From Saccopteryx bilineata (Eukaryota; Chordata; Mammalia; Chiroptera; Emballonuridae): DNA of 64,000 nucleotides. The notes beneath the pieces were generated by a model. The model worked only from the letters and a program-made list of their open reading frames with translations, was not told the DNA's origin and did no database searches. Made by a program: the position numbers and the translations under genes. The DNA is taken from contig NC_089495.1 in the NCBI RefSeq assembly GCF_036850765.1, positions 200,206,847 through 200,270,846 on the forward strand. Reading direction: 5' to 3'. This document shows, one piece after another, positions 24,101-36,500 of this stretch (positions within the stretch are counted from its first letter, which is position 1; each line of letters starts with the position of its first letter).

Positions 24101-27100
24101 TATCCCAGGCTCCAGCCCCAACTATCCCGATGTACCACAGTCTGTCACACGTTGGTCCCTTTGTACCTGCTGTTCCCTCAGCCTGACACTCCCTTCCCTG
24201 CCTTTCACTAAATGCTGAACTTGCACACAACCTGCCGCAGCCACCGCCCTCTCCCCAGACGTGGTCCCTCTGATGCCCTGCTTGTTGCAGGTCAACTGCA
24301 ACGACGACCAGGGTGTGCTGCAGGGACGCTGGAAAGGCAGCTACATGGATGGCATCTGCCCCATGTCCTGGATCGGCAGTGTGGACATCCTGCAGCTCTG
24401 GAAGAGAAGTGGCTGCCAGAAGGTCAAGTACGGCCAGTGCTGGGTCTTCGCTGCTGTGGCCTGCACGGGTGAGCTGCACACTGGGGTGTGGGGAAGGCCT
24501 GGAACCTTCCCTCAGCTCCGTGAACCTTACAAGGGGAGCACAGAGAGCCCTGGAATGGGAATCAAGTGACCCTGGTCTTGTCCTACCTCTGCCACCAAAG
24601 CTATCAATTTGCTGTATGGCCCGGAGCCAGTGGCTGTGCCTCTCTGTTCCTTTTTCCAACAATAAAGAATATCATATGGTAGGCAGCCCAGGCTCAGGTT
24701 GAGAATACGGACTTTGGAGCCAGATACGCCCGAGTTGAAAATCCCCACTTTTCCATTCATCTGCTCCGAGACCTTGAGGAAAGGACTTCTTCTTTCTGAA
24801 CCTCAGTTGTCTCCTCTGTAAAAAGGGGGACAATGACGGGACCTACCTCCCAGGATGGGTGTGACATAAAGCTGCTCAGAACCGAACTTGGCCCAGTGTT
24901 GGTCTTACTAAGTATGACCTATTAATAAGTTGATAAGAATATCGTCAATGTCCAGAAAGAGAAAGCACTTTCTAAAATGCAGAGGAGGAAAAGGTGAAGC
25001 AATTTGAAAGCAAAGGAAAGGGTGGAGGCAGTGGAAATCGCTAACAAATTAGCCAAAAAAAAAAGGCTGAAGATTGTTCCAGGGTGATGAGGGTGCTTAT
25101 GAAATGGGTTAGCGTCGCATGCCGGTTGGAAACCTAGAATCTGGAGTCGAGGCCTGAATTCAAACCCCAGCATGGCTCCTTACTGTCGGTGTGTCCCTGC
25201 ATAAGTCACTTATCTCCTCTGAGCCTCGGTATCACTATACATAACAGGGGCATAATAATAGTGCCTTTACCCTGGGGTAGTGGTGAAGATGAAATGAGTT
25301 AACATATGTGAAATATTTAAAATTATTTCAGATGCACAACAGCAAATACTTATACAGTTGCTGCTGCCTATTATTACAATGATTATTATTATTGGGCTCA
25401 GAAAATCTAAGGTGCTGATATTGGGTTCTCAGTCTTTCTGACTCCAAGACCAGTGCTCAGGCCCAGTACAGAGTCCCTGGAGCGCTCGCACTGTCCTGCA
25501 CACTAGCGGGCGGGTGGGGACAGCCTGGCTCTGGGTCCCAGCTAGACTGTCACTGCTCTTCCTTCCCCATCACCACGACTGTCTGCCCCATGACTTCTGA
25601 ATTCCCCCTTCCCACGGAAACTCCCCCACCCTCGGAAGGGCCTAAAAAGACGATTGCTCAGAGAACCCCATGGGTCTCCTGGAGACACCTTACCACCCGA
25701 GCCTGGGTCCCCAAGCTCCCCTGCACACGCCTCCTTCACCCTAGGCTGTGACCGCCTGCAGGGTTAGCTGCTGACCTTGCCCGTGGCTATCCTCTCCCCA
25801 TGGCCAAGGCTGAGTCGGGGTCCTTGCAGCCTCCTCCCAGGAGAGGTATGTGATAAAGCCAGGAGAAGCTGGGCAGATGGGGGCTGTCTTATTCCCATCA
25901 TCCCAGGGTTTCTTTGGGAACCCTAATTCCATGGGCACTGAGTCTGACTGCTCGCTTTGACCCCAGCTCTACCTCCAATCCCTGGGTGGCCTTGGAGAAG
26001 AGAATTCTTGTCTTCAGACCTCGGTTTCCTCACCTGTAGAATGGAGACAATGGTGACTGACTAATTCACGGGAAGCTTGTGGGACCTGAAGATGTCCCTG
26101 AGCATCTGGCTCAGGTCAGGTTCGGGTTAGAGGTTTTCAGGGGAAGCTGTGATCCCTCAGCCGAATTCTGGGGCGTTTTCTCAATGTCTGCGAGCTGGCC
26201 AACACTGACCCGACAGACGATGGCAGTGATGGGCGCTGTGACACATTTTGCGGGTCCACCCTGGACACTGGGCAGACGAGACCGCCCACACCCAGCGCCT
26301 GTCTGAATCACCACAACATCCTGACAAGTTGCTATTATTAGCTCCTCTTAAGAGGAGAAAGTGGAGGCTCAGAGAGGGGAAGTGGCTTGCCCAAGGTCAC
26401 ACACCTGGCGAGCGGCACAGCTTGGAACCAGGTGTGCTTGACTCTGGGGCAGCCTCCTGGCCTTAGACCGTGCTGACGAGGCTTCCCAGGACACCGTCCC
26501 TGGGGATAGGAGTGATGTCTTGCTCCTTGAGCAGTGGGAACATGAGTCTGGTGGCATGGCTGAGCTAGGCCTAGGGTTGGATACCAGCCTTCGCTAAGGG
26601 CAGCAATGAGTCTGGCCTCTGCCCAAGCCTCAGGGCACAGGAACCAAACAAGAGGTGGAGATTCAAAACTGCTCCTTGCCCTCCCCAGCTCCCACACTCC
26701 GGGCCAGAATCCAGGGCCATCTGGGAGGCTGCTGCCCTGGCTCATGGCGGGCAGAGGTCACACCCCTGCCACTGAATGGGGAGCCACTGAAAGTTTAGCA
26801 GAGGAGTGTTGATGTCAGATTTGTATTTTAGTCTTCTATTAGCTGTGATATGAAGGGGATAGAGTGGACAGGGACGACTAGCAGGGTGGTACCATTGTCC
26901 AGGTAAAGGGATGGCACACACCCTTACCACCTGGACAGTGGGTACGTTGTTCACTGGGGTACAGACGGGCATGTGGAGTCCCAAAGCAGGGAAGATGTCT
27001 CCAGATCCTCAGCCCAGTCCCTAATCCCTCTCTGCATTGTGTCCCCCTCCTTCCCCCTCAGTGCTGCGCTGCCTGGGCATCCCCTCCCGAGTTGTGACCA

Positions 27101-29794
27101 ACTATAATTCGGCCCACGACCACAACAGCAACCTGCTCATTGAGTACGTCCACAATGAGTGTGGGGAGATCCAGCATGACGAGAGCGAGTCGATCTGGTG
27201 AGGTGGGGCCCAGGGTAGGGGGTAGGGCTTAGAGGTCTTCTGGAGAGGAAACCTGGGAAGACTTCTGAGAGGAGGTCACATTTGAGTTGGGTTTAAAGGT
27301 TGAAGAGGATTTGGACAGGGTGAAACAGGGGTGGGGAGAGCTCTGCAGGCTGAGGGGACAGCATGAGCAAGGGCCAGTTGGAGGGAAAGTGACGCACACT
27401 GATGCGTGAAGGGCGTCGGGGAGAATGTCAGAGGGAGTGTGGCACACCAGGGTGGGGCTCTGGGCTTTCAAAGACAGTGGCTGTCACCGCACCAAAGGCT
27501 TCAGACTGGGAGAGGGACATGATGATGACCTAGGAGCAGAAGGTCTGGAGGGAGAGATCGGAGGTGGGAGCTGGGGTGGGGTCCAGGCTGCCGGTGATGA
27601 GTCCAGAACCAAGGCGGAACCTGTTTCCAGAGGCTGGCAAAGAAAGGGCGGAGACAAGTGATTAGGAGGTCCTCTCAGCTGAACTTGAGGAGCCACTGTG
27701 AGGCGAGGGATGTAGGAGAGGCATTGAGAATGACTCTCAGTGCAGGAGTGAGCAGCTGGCGAGGGCCCAGGAGGAAGAGCACAGAAGAGTGTCAGGGGCC
27801 ATGCTGGGCTCCATGGAGGACACAGCGAGTAGACTGTGGGGGCTGGGAAGGACTGACAGTCTGAGTGTGAGTCCTGGCCAACGTCTGGCTTTGTTTCCCA
27901 ACAGGAACTACCACTGCTGGGTGGAGTCGTGGATGACCAGGCCGGACCTGCAGCCGGGGTATGACGGGTGGCAGGCCCTCGACCCCACGCCCCAGGAGAA
28001 GAGCGAAGGTGGGTCGGTGTGTCCCCATTTCCCAGATGAAGAAACTGAGGCTCAGAGAGCACTCACCGTGCGTCCCTCAGCTGGAAAGCACGGGGCTGGT
28101 TTTCTAACCCGGTCTGGCTGACTCCAAAGATCACTGACTGGTCCACCCGAGGGTGGGGGAATTCACTGATATTTTACAATACGCTCCTTTACCATTTGAA
28201 TAGTCACTTCCGTCCATTGTGAAAAGCAGAAAATAAGGACAAACATAAAGAAAATATCAAATAGCAACGCAGTCCTCTCCCTTCAAAGAAGCATCATTAA
28301 CATTCACACACAGCTTCCAGTAGTTTCCAATTATATACTTGTTTGTATATGTGTGCGTCGGTGAGAGAGAGACAGAGAGAGAGAGAGCACCAAAGCAAAG
28401 TTGGGGAATAAATCCTTTCTCAACTTAAAATTTTTAAACTCATAGAATAGAATACCCAGCATTTACAAAGTTAAGCAATGACATTCAAATACAGTTATCC
28501 AAAAAAAATGAAAAATAAATTTGTAATATAATAATAGTACAGACTTTTCACATAACAAGATTTCACGATAGAAGTAATGAACTTGATAACTTAGTGGCAG
28601 AGGTGAGCCTAAACAATTAACTCCTGGGATTGGTGACAATGCCAGAGCGATATGAAAATATCTGTGGTTTTATGGGCGGTGAGTCATAGGGCACTGAAGA
28701 CTATGGTGTGTCCGCTTTCACAATGGAAGGAAGGGCTATCAAAGTACAGTGCGAAATAAAGATGTCATTTTTTTCCCATCCAAGTTCACAGAGCCCTGAA
28801 TTCTATTTGTTGCGCCTTGAGGGGGTCCATGGACCCCGGGGTTGAGAACTCTGGCTGTATGTAGCCTTTTATGCTGGCTCAGTCACATCTCTGCATGTCA
28901 CTGGCATTTCTCCATCAGGTAGTGTTCTGTGATTGAATTTTAATTTCATGTTACCATGTTCCAGCAAATGGAGACACTGTAATAGAGTTACGCAGCCTCT
29001 GGTCCTCAACTTGCAAATTTGTGGCCGGTTGGAGGCAGTTGTGAACCACACTGAGATAAACAAGTTGTTAACACCAGACAGAAGCCCTGCCTTCTCCAAT
29101 ACAGGCCAGCTGCTTGGCTCCCTCAGTTCCTTAGGGCGCTTTGCGATAGCCTTCTATTTTGTTTAGCACTTACTTAGTATCTAGTGTATGCAAATGCTCA
29201 TCAAGTAGGTATAAATATCATCCCCACGTGAACCTGAGGTTCAGAGAAGTTAAGTAACTACCACAACATCACACAGCTAATGAGAGCTGGAATGTGAACT
29301 AAAAAGCCCGGCTCCAGAGTCTCCATCCAGGCTTAATTCCTACCCTATGCTGCTTTTCTAGCAGCGGAATCCTCAAAGGGCTTTATGGTCTCAAGACTTT
29401 TTACCATGTGAGGCTGAACTGTGGAAGGTTTTGGAAGGTACCATCCTACCCTCATCCCGACGCATCTCTCCTTCCTCCTCTCTCCCCCCAACCAGGGACA
29501 TACTGCTGTGGCCCGGTTCCCGTCCGTGCCATCAAGGAAGGCGACTTGACCACCAAGTACGACGCACCTTTTGTCTTTGCTGAGGTCAACGCCGATGTGG
29601 TGAACTGGATCCGGAAGAAAGATGGTTCTATGCACATGTCCTCCAGTAACTCCGTGATCGTGGGGCTCAACATCAGCACTAAGAGTGTGGGCCGTGACGT
29701 GCGGGAGGACATCACCCACACCTACAAGTACCCGGAGGGTAGGTGCCCGAGCCTTCCACACTGCCCTGCAGAGCAGTCGCCTGTCTTACCAGCC

Positions 29795-29831
<37 letters not shown>

Positions 29832-32800
29832 TGTGTGTGTCTGTGTGTGTCTGTGTTACCTGGCAGCCTGCATACCACCATAAATGACTTGTGGGTTACT
29901 TTCCATTCCAAAAAATTCCAAGTGCATCTTACCAAACACACTGGAAGACGATGTTGGAGGATTATTGGTTTAGGGAAAGAATTCTATGTTCCACAACAAG
30001 ATTCCAGTTGGTCGTTAAGCCTTGCTTTTTGGAGATGACTGCTATATAGGAGAAGCCTGCATCAGAACAGAAAATCAGTTATGCCCATGTTGTGTATTAA
30101 TAGCAGGACCTACACGTGTAGATCGACAATGTCACTTTCTCATTGCAACGTATGTGTACGAGAGAGGCTTGGAAATCCAGAACGGCCACGGAGGACAGGG
30201 TCCTAGAACGTAGTAATGTCTATTTTTGCAGGATTTCCGGTACAGCTGAGAAAGTGGGCATGAAGGTGGACGGGAAGGGGTTATTGGAAAGGGAAATGGA
30301 CCAAGAGAAATGTAAAGATAAGATGGATTCAACCAGATACAAAAACGAGGTTTCTTTCTGCCACTAATGTTAAATCAGTAGGGGCAAATGGATGGGGCTT
30401 ATTTTTAAAATCAGATTTGAGCCCACTGGCCGCCAATCCAATACAATAGGTATTTTATAAGTACCTACTGTGTGCCGGAGCACAGTGGGGCTCATAGAGA
30501 CGACGAAGAAACCGCAGTCCCTGCCCAATCTGACTCCCACCAACTTTCCAGGGCTGACTGGGTGGTTGGGCTATTAAGTGGCCATGCTCTAGGTGGAAAG
30601 GATAAAAGAAAACGATGCTTTTCCAGGCCTCTCAAAGGTCTAGAGCTGATAGTTTGAGAGAAGAAAGAGATATGTACTTCACAACACTTGGGGGGGGGGG
30701 AATAATAAAAGGAGCATAGGAGAGAGGTAACTGATTGTAAAGGAAAGGCAGTCATTTCTGCTGGAGCACTCCTCAGGTGGAGGGAAAGGAATTCTGGGAG
30801 AAGTAATCCCTGTGCAGATACTATTGCAGGCACTGGGTATGACATAAAGATACATAAACACAGCCTTAGTCCTCAAGCAGCTCAAGAGGGTAATCACATA
30901 CACAGGAAACAACTTGGTGAGCTAAAACACTGTAACTGGCCATAGGTGGCTTTGAGACTCCAGAAGACGGATTCATCCTGGGGAAGGAGTGAATAAGAAG
31001 GCTTCCTGGAGAAGGGGTCATTTTCGGTTAGGTCTTGAGGGATGCATAGGAGTTCACTTTGGAAAATGAAGAAAACCTTCTTGTCTCTTCCTGGCACAGA
31101 AATGCAGAGAAGGAGTTCCTTTGGGGCTGCTCTGAGTCACCAGGAATCTGAGAGGCCAGGATGCTCTAACCCAGGGGTCCCCAAACTTTTTACACAGGGG
31201 GCCAGTTCACTGTCCCTCAAGACTGTTGGAGAGCCAGACTATAAAAAAAAAACTATGAACAAATCCCTATGCACACTGCATATATCTTATTTTAAAGTAA
31301 AAAAACAAAACGGGGACAAAAACAATATTTAAAATAAAGAACAAGTAAATTTAAATCAACAAACTGACCAGTATTTCAATGGAAACTATGGGCCTGCTTT
31401 TGGCTAATGAGATGGTCAATGTCCGGTTCCATATTTGTCACTGCTAGCAGTAACAAGTGATATGACGAGCTTCCAGAGCCGTGACGCGTGCAATCCGCGT
31501 CACCGGAAGTAGTACTGTACGTGAGCGACGCTGCTACATACAGTACTCCAGGAGCACAGGATATGGATGCTGACCACCAATGAAAGAGGTGCCCCTTCCA
31601 GAAGTGTGACGGGGGCTGGATAAATGACCTCAGGGGGCTGCATGTGGCCCGTGGGCCGTAGTTTGGGGACCCCTGCTCTAACTCAGCCTCCTCCCCATTG
31701 GAACAGGTTCCAGCCATGAAGCTCTCTTGCCTCCTCCCACAGGGTCCCCACAGGAGAGAGCGGCTTTCCAGAGGGCCAACCACCTGAACAAGCTGACCCA
31801 AAAGGAGCAGACCCAAACGGAGCAGACCCAAAAGGAGCAGACCCAAACGGAGCAGACCCAAAAGGAGCAGACAGGGGTGGCCATGCGGATCCGTGTGGCC
31901 CAGAACGTGAAAATGGGCAGTGACTTTGAAGTCTTTGCCCACATCACCAACAACACTGCATTGGACCGTGCCTGCCGCCTCCTGCTCTGCGCCCACACTG
32001 TCAGCTACACCGGGCTCCTAGGACCCGTGTGTGCCTCCCAGGAGCTGCTCGATCTCTCCCTGGAGCCCTTTTCCGGTAAGGCCCTGTGTTCCTGGACCAG
32101 TTATTGATCACAGATCGACGTGCTAGGTCGCTCCCTGAGCGCGTAGTGTGTAAAATTTGCCTCCGCGACACTTGCATCCCCCTCATTCATAGGCCCTGTC
32201 CTAGGCACTTTATAGATATCAACCCATTTAATTCTTATAACAGAAGTGAGAGCTGGAGTCTTTTATTGCCTCCCCCATTTTCCAGGTGAGAAGACTGAGC
32301 ACAGAGAGGTTAAGTAACTTTCCCAAGGCCACACAGTCAGGATGCGACAGGACTGAGACTCGAACCTGCACTCTCAGCAACTATATGCTGTTTTCTTCCA
32401 TCTCATGCTCTTGAGACTCCTGACCGCTTCCCCAGATTCCCTAGTGCTCTCTCCCAGCAAATTCCTCTCTCTCCGGCTATGTCACGCCCAGCGTGGGAGC
32501 CTCTCCCCTCTGGCGGTTCTTTGCCTCCAAGAGATGAGGGTCTAGACCCTGGGTCGGCAAACTGTGGCTTGTAAGCTGCATGTGGCTCTTTGGCCCCTTG
32601 AGTGTTTAGCAAAGGCCAGTTTAGGAGTACCCTAATTAAGTTAATAACAATGTACCTACCTATATAGTTTAACTTTAATTAATTGGGCTCTCAAAAGACA
32701 TTTCAATTGTTGTACTGTGGATATTTGGCTCTGTTGAGTAATGAGTTTGCCGACCCCTGGCTAGACCAATGCTGCCCACAGAACTCTCCAAGACCCTGGG

Positions 32801-33489
32801 GTTGTTGTGTCTGTGCTGGCAGAGCGGTGGTGGCTAGCTCCATGTGGCTACTGAGCACTTGAAATGTGGCCAGAATCCACCATCCTGGACAGTGTAGCCG
32901 TCACAGTGACAGGGGAGACTGTCCACTCCTGTGTGGAGAGAAGGGTTTTCCTCCGAGCCTTGGTCGTCTCCCTGTAAATGTCCCAGAGCCTGGGCCGGCC
33001 CCCCTGTGAGGCAGAGCCCTTTCCCCTCACTCCTTAGCTCCGGGTCTGCCATGCTTGGGGGTAAAATGAGGTCAGTAGATGACCTGGTTAGTCCGTTTTG
33101 GTGCCCATCTCTGTCACCATGCCTGGTTATCCTCCTTAAAATCATCCCGAGACGCTGAGAGGGTTGTGGCCGCGCCTGGTTGTGGAAGGGCTTTCCCTCC
33201 TCGCTGAGCAGAAGTGCAAACAGGCGTGTCTCCCCCAAGTCCCAGGGACCTTTCTTGACCACTTTCTGTGCTAGATGGTGGTCTCAGCGCTGGGCTCAGT
33301 AGTGCCTGAGTCCCTGCTAACCTTGATGACTGAGAAGGACCTGGGCATCCAGGCCATAAGCGTCAGGTGTGTGGGGTGGTCAGGACTTCTAAGTTCTGGT
33401 TCCAGCAATTCTGCGGACAGGCTGTGGGCTGCTGGGTATTTCTCATCTCCAACTCGGGTTCCCCTTTTTCTTTATTTTATTTTATTTTA

Positions 33490-33520
<31 letters not shown>

Positions 33521-36500
33521 TTGTATTTTTTCTGAAGCTGGAAACGGTGAGAGACAGTCAGACAGACTCCCTCATGTGCCCGACCGGGATCCACCTGGCA
33601 CGCCCACCAGGGGCGATGCTCTGCCCACCAGGGGGCGATGCTCTGCCCGTCCGGGGCGTCGCTCTGTCGCGATCAGAGCCACTCCAGCGCCTGGGGCAGA
33701 GGCCAAAGAGCCATCCCCAGCGCCCAGGCTATCTCTGCTCCAATGGAGCCTCCGCTGCAGGAGGGGAAGAGAGAGACCGAGAGGAAGGAGAGGGGGAGGG
33801 GTGGAGAAGCAGATGGGCGCCTCTCCTGTGTGCCCTGGCCGGGAATTGAACCCGGGACTTCTGCATGCCAGGCCGATGCTCTACCACTGAGCCAACCAGC
33901 CAGGGCCCTTTCTTTATTTTTTTACAGAGACAAAGAAAGAGTCAGAGAGAGGGATAGATAGGGACAGACAGACAGGAATTGAGAGAGATGAGAAGCATCA
34001 ATCATCAGTTTCTTGTTATGGCACTTTAGTTGTTCACTGATTGCTTTCTCATATGTGCTTTGATCGTGGGGCTACAGCAGACTGAGAAACCCCTTGCTTG
34101 AGCCAGCAACCTTGGGTCCAAGCTGGTGAGCTTTGCTCAAACAAGTTGAGCCCACGATCAAGCTGGCAACCTCAGGGTCTTGAACCTGGGTCCTCCGCAT
34201 CCCAGTCTGATGCTCTATCCACTGCACCACTGCCTGGTCAGGCTGGTTTCTCTTTGAGGAGCTCCTAGACTAGTCCCTTTGTTAGAATGCGTGCATGTCA
34301 TTTCCTTCTTGGGCTCAGAACCACCTCAAAGGGAGGAAGTGTCCTTCCTGGAATGTGTGGCATGAAGTGAACTTCAGCCTGGGCCGGTGATGCCACACCG
34401 ATTTCTCCTGGGCCTCTGCCGTGTTCACCGCCTCCCAGACAGCACCGGGCCCCTGGGGCCACATTCTGCCGAGGCCTCAGCCAAGCTTGTTCGTGTGTCT
34501 TCCCTTCCTGGGGATGTGTCCGCAAAAGGGGTCCCTTTGGTGACATCACTGACCCAGGAAAGGCACAGGCTGTAGGGACAGAGCCGAGGAGGGTGGCGGT
34601 CCTGTGTGTGATCCTCAGGCTGCAAGACGGGGCTAGGCAGGGTACCCTAATGCCAAGCTCAACCTGCGACAGACTTCACCCTGGAAGACCTCACACTTTG
34701 GCCGAGTCGCGCGTTATTCTGAGATGATGAGACGGGGGTTTCCGTGTGCTAATGAATGACCAGGAAGCCAAGGCGTGGGCAGCAGGACCGAATCCAGTCA
34801 CCGCCCCACCCCATCCCTGTCTCCTTGCCCTGCTGCTTCTCTCCCCGCCTTCCTGCCCACCCTTTCTCCCTCCCCTCCCTCCCCCCTCCAGGTGGGTCAC
34901 CGGGAATGCAGCCAGTGTGGCCTTGGTGATCTGCCCACGGCACCTTCCAGAACAGGGCACATCATCTAAGGAATTACCGAGATGAGCTCACATGTCTCCT
35001 CCCCCCAGTTAGCACCTGGCCCAAGGCCAGGCTGTGTCCCACCAGAAAGCAATCCTCAAAAGTCCTGCCCCACCCTGGTTCAGCCTCCTGGAAAAGTCAA
35101 TAGTTGGGGCCATGTCCTCCACGCTCCTGGGGGACAATATTTTCTTTCTTTCCTGTGAGCTGGTCAGATTTTGCACTCGCTCCACAGGAATTCTCACTGC
35201 TTTTTGTCCTTTTTGGAAGGACTTTGGTTTGTGTGTCCCCCCCCCCCCCCAGCCCACGTCGTCATCCGATCAGAGGCCGGGCAGATCCATCCTGGGAGTG
35301 AATGGCTACAGGGCCGGGCACCCCAAGGCAGCATTTCCCAAAGGGTGGTAGGTGGGGCATCAGGGGGCCTGCCAAGCCCGACCTTGACTCATGGTGACAG
35401 AGTGGCTCTCTCGGGCCTCACAGGCCTTCAGCTGACCTCCCGGGGGGCGTCCCCCAGCGGGCAATCGGGGTCTCAGCATCCCAGCCCTCAATAACCTCCC
35501 CTGTGAACTGTCAGCTCAGGTTCCAAACTGCAAACCTTCTACTTCTCACAGGATTTGAATAAGCATGACTTAGCTTGTGTTTATTTTTACCGCTTACCAT
35601 CTATTTATGGCAGACGGGACTGGTTTGCTGCAAATAATGATAAAAATTTTCCCTGGTTTAGAAAATACAAAGTGAGTGGATTTGAAAGAAAAATAATGAG
35701 TGAATAATTAGGATACACTCAGATGTGTGAAAAATCATGTGAATGGCTGGTCACTGGGGGGGGGGAGGCAGGTGGCAGAAAAGAGGCAACAGCGTCCCAG
35801 TCATGGCCCTGGGACATGACGAGAGGTTGATAGGGCTGTAGGGGCCCAAGGACTGTCCCTCCACCCTCCTGTTTGACAGTGGAGTCTGAGGGACAGAAGG
35901 ATCTGCCCAAGTGTCTCTGTGACCGAGGGGACAAGCTGGGCCTGGCTCAGGCCTGCAGTCTCAGTCCTGTGCTCTTTTCATTGCTCCTTCCTGCCTCCTA
36001 CAGGCAGACCCCCTGGTGCCTCCAGGCCTCAGTGTTCTTGTCAGAAAAATGGGCTAAACTCACACTTCCTTTCTCTGCAGTGGGAGGAGCTGATCCTGCT
36101 GCCTTTTTTCTTACCCCTCCCCCACCACTGTGAGGCTTCTGCTCTGCAAAGACCTCTGGTCTTACCTCTGCCAGAGCTAAGGGTGCTGGTTGTCTGGGGA
36201 AACAGGAAGAACAGGGCTGGGTGGTCATACTCTCAGGCTCATGCAGCCAGTCAGTAGCCAAGCAGGGCCGGGTCTCCTGATCTGAGAAGTATTTCCTCAT
36301 CTATAAAAGGCATACACTCTTGCCAACCTCGTGGGGGGAAAGTGAGGTCCTGAACAGTGGAGTGACTTGCCCAGCATCACCATGTGCAAAGGGTGGAGGC
36401 AGAATTTGAACCCAGGCCTATTGGGCTTTCCCCTGCCCAGCTCCTCCCTGGCAGGCCAGCGCCAGGGCAGGTGGGGGAAAGGCCCGGAATGCGCCCTGCC

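Noticed and set aside
31796..31870. CRISPR-like short repeat array
   Set aside because: The units are 15 bp, contiguous without spacers and in frame within a TGM2 exon of a mammal.
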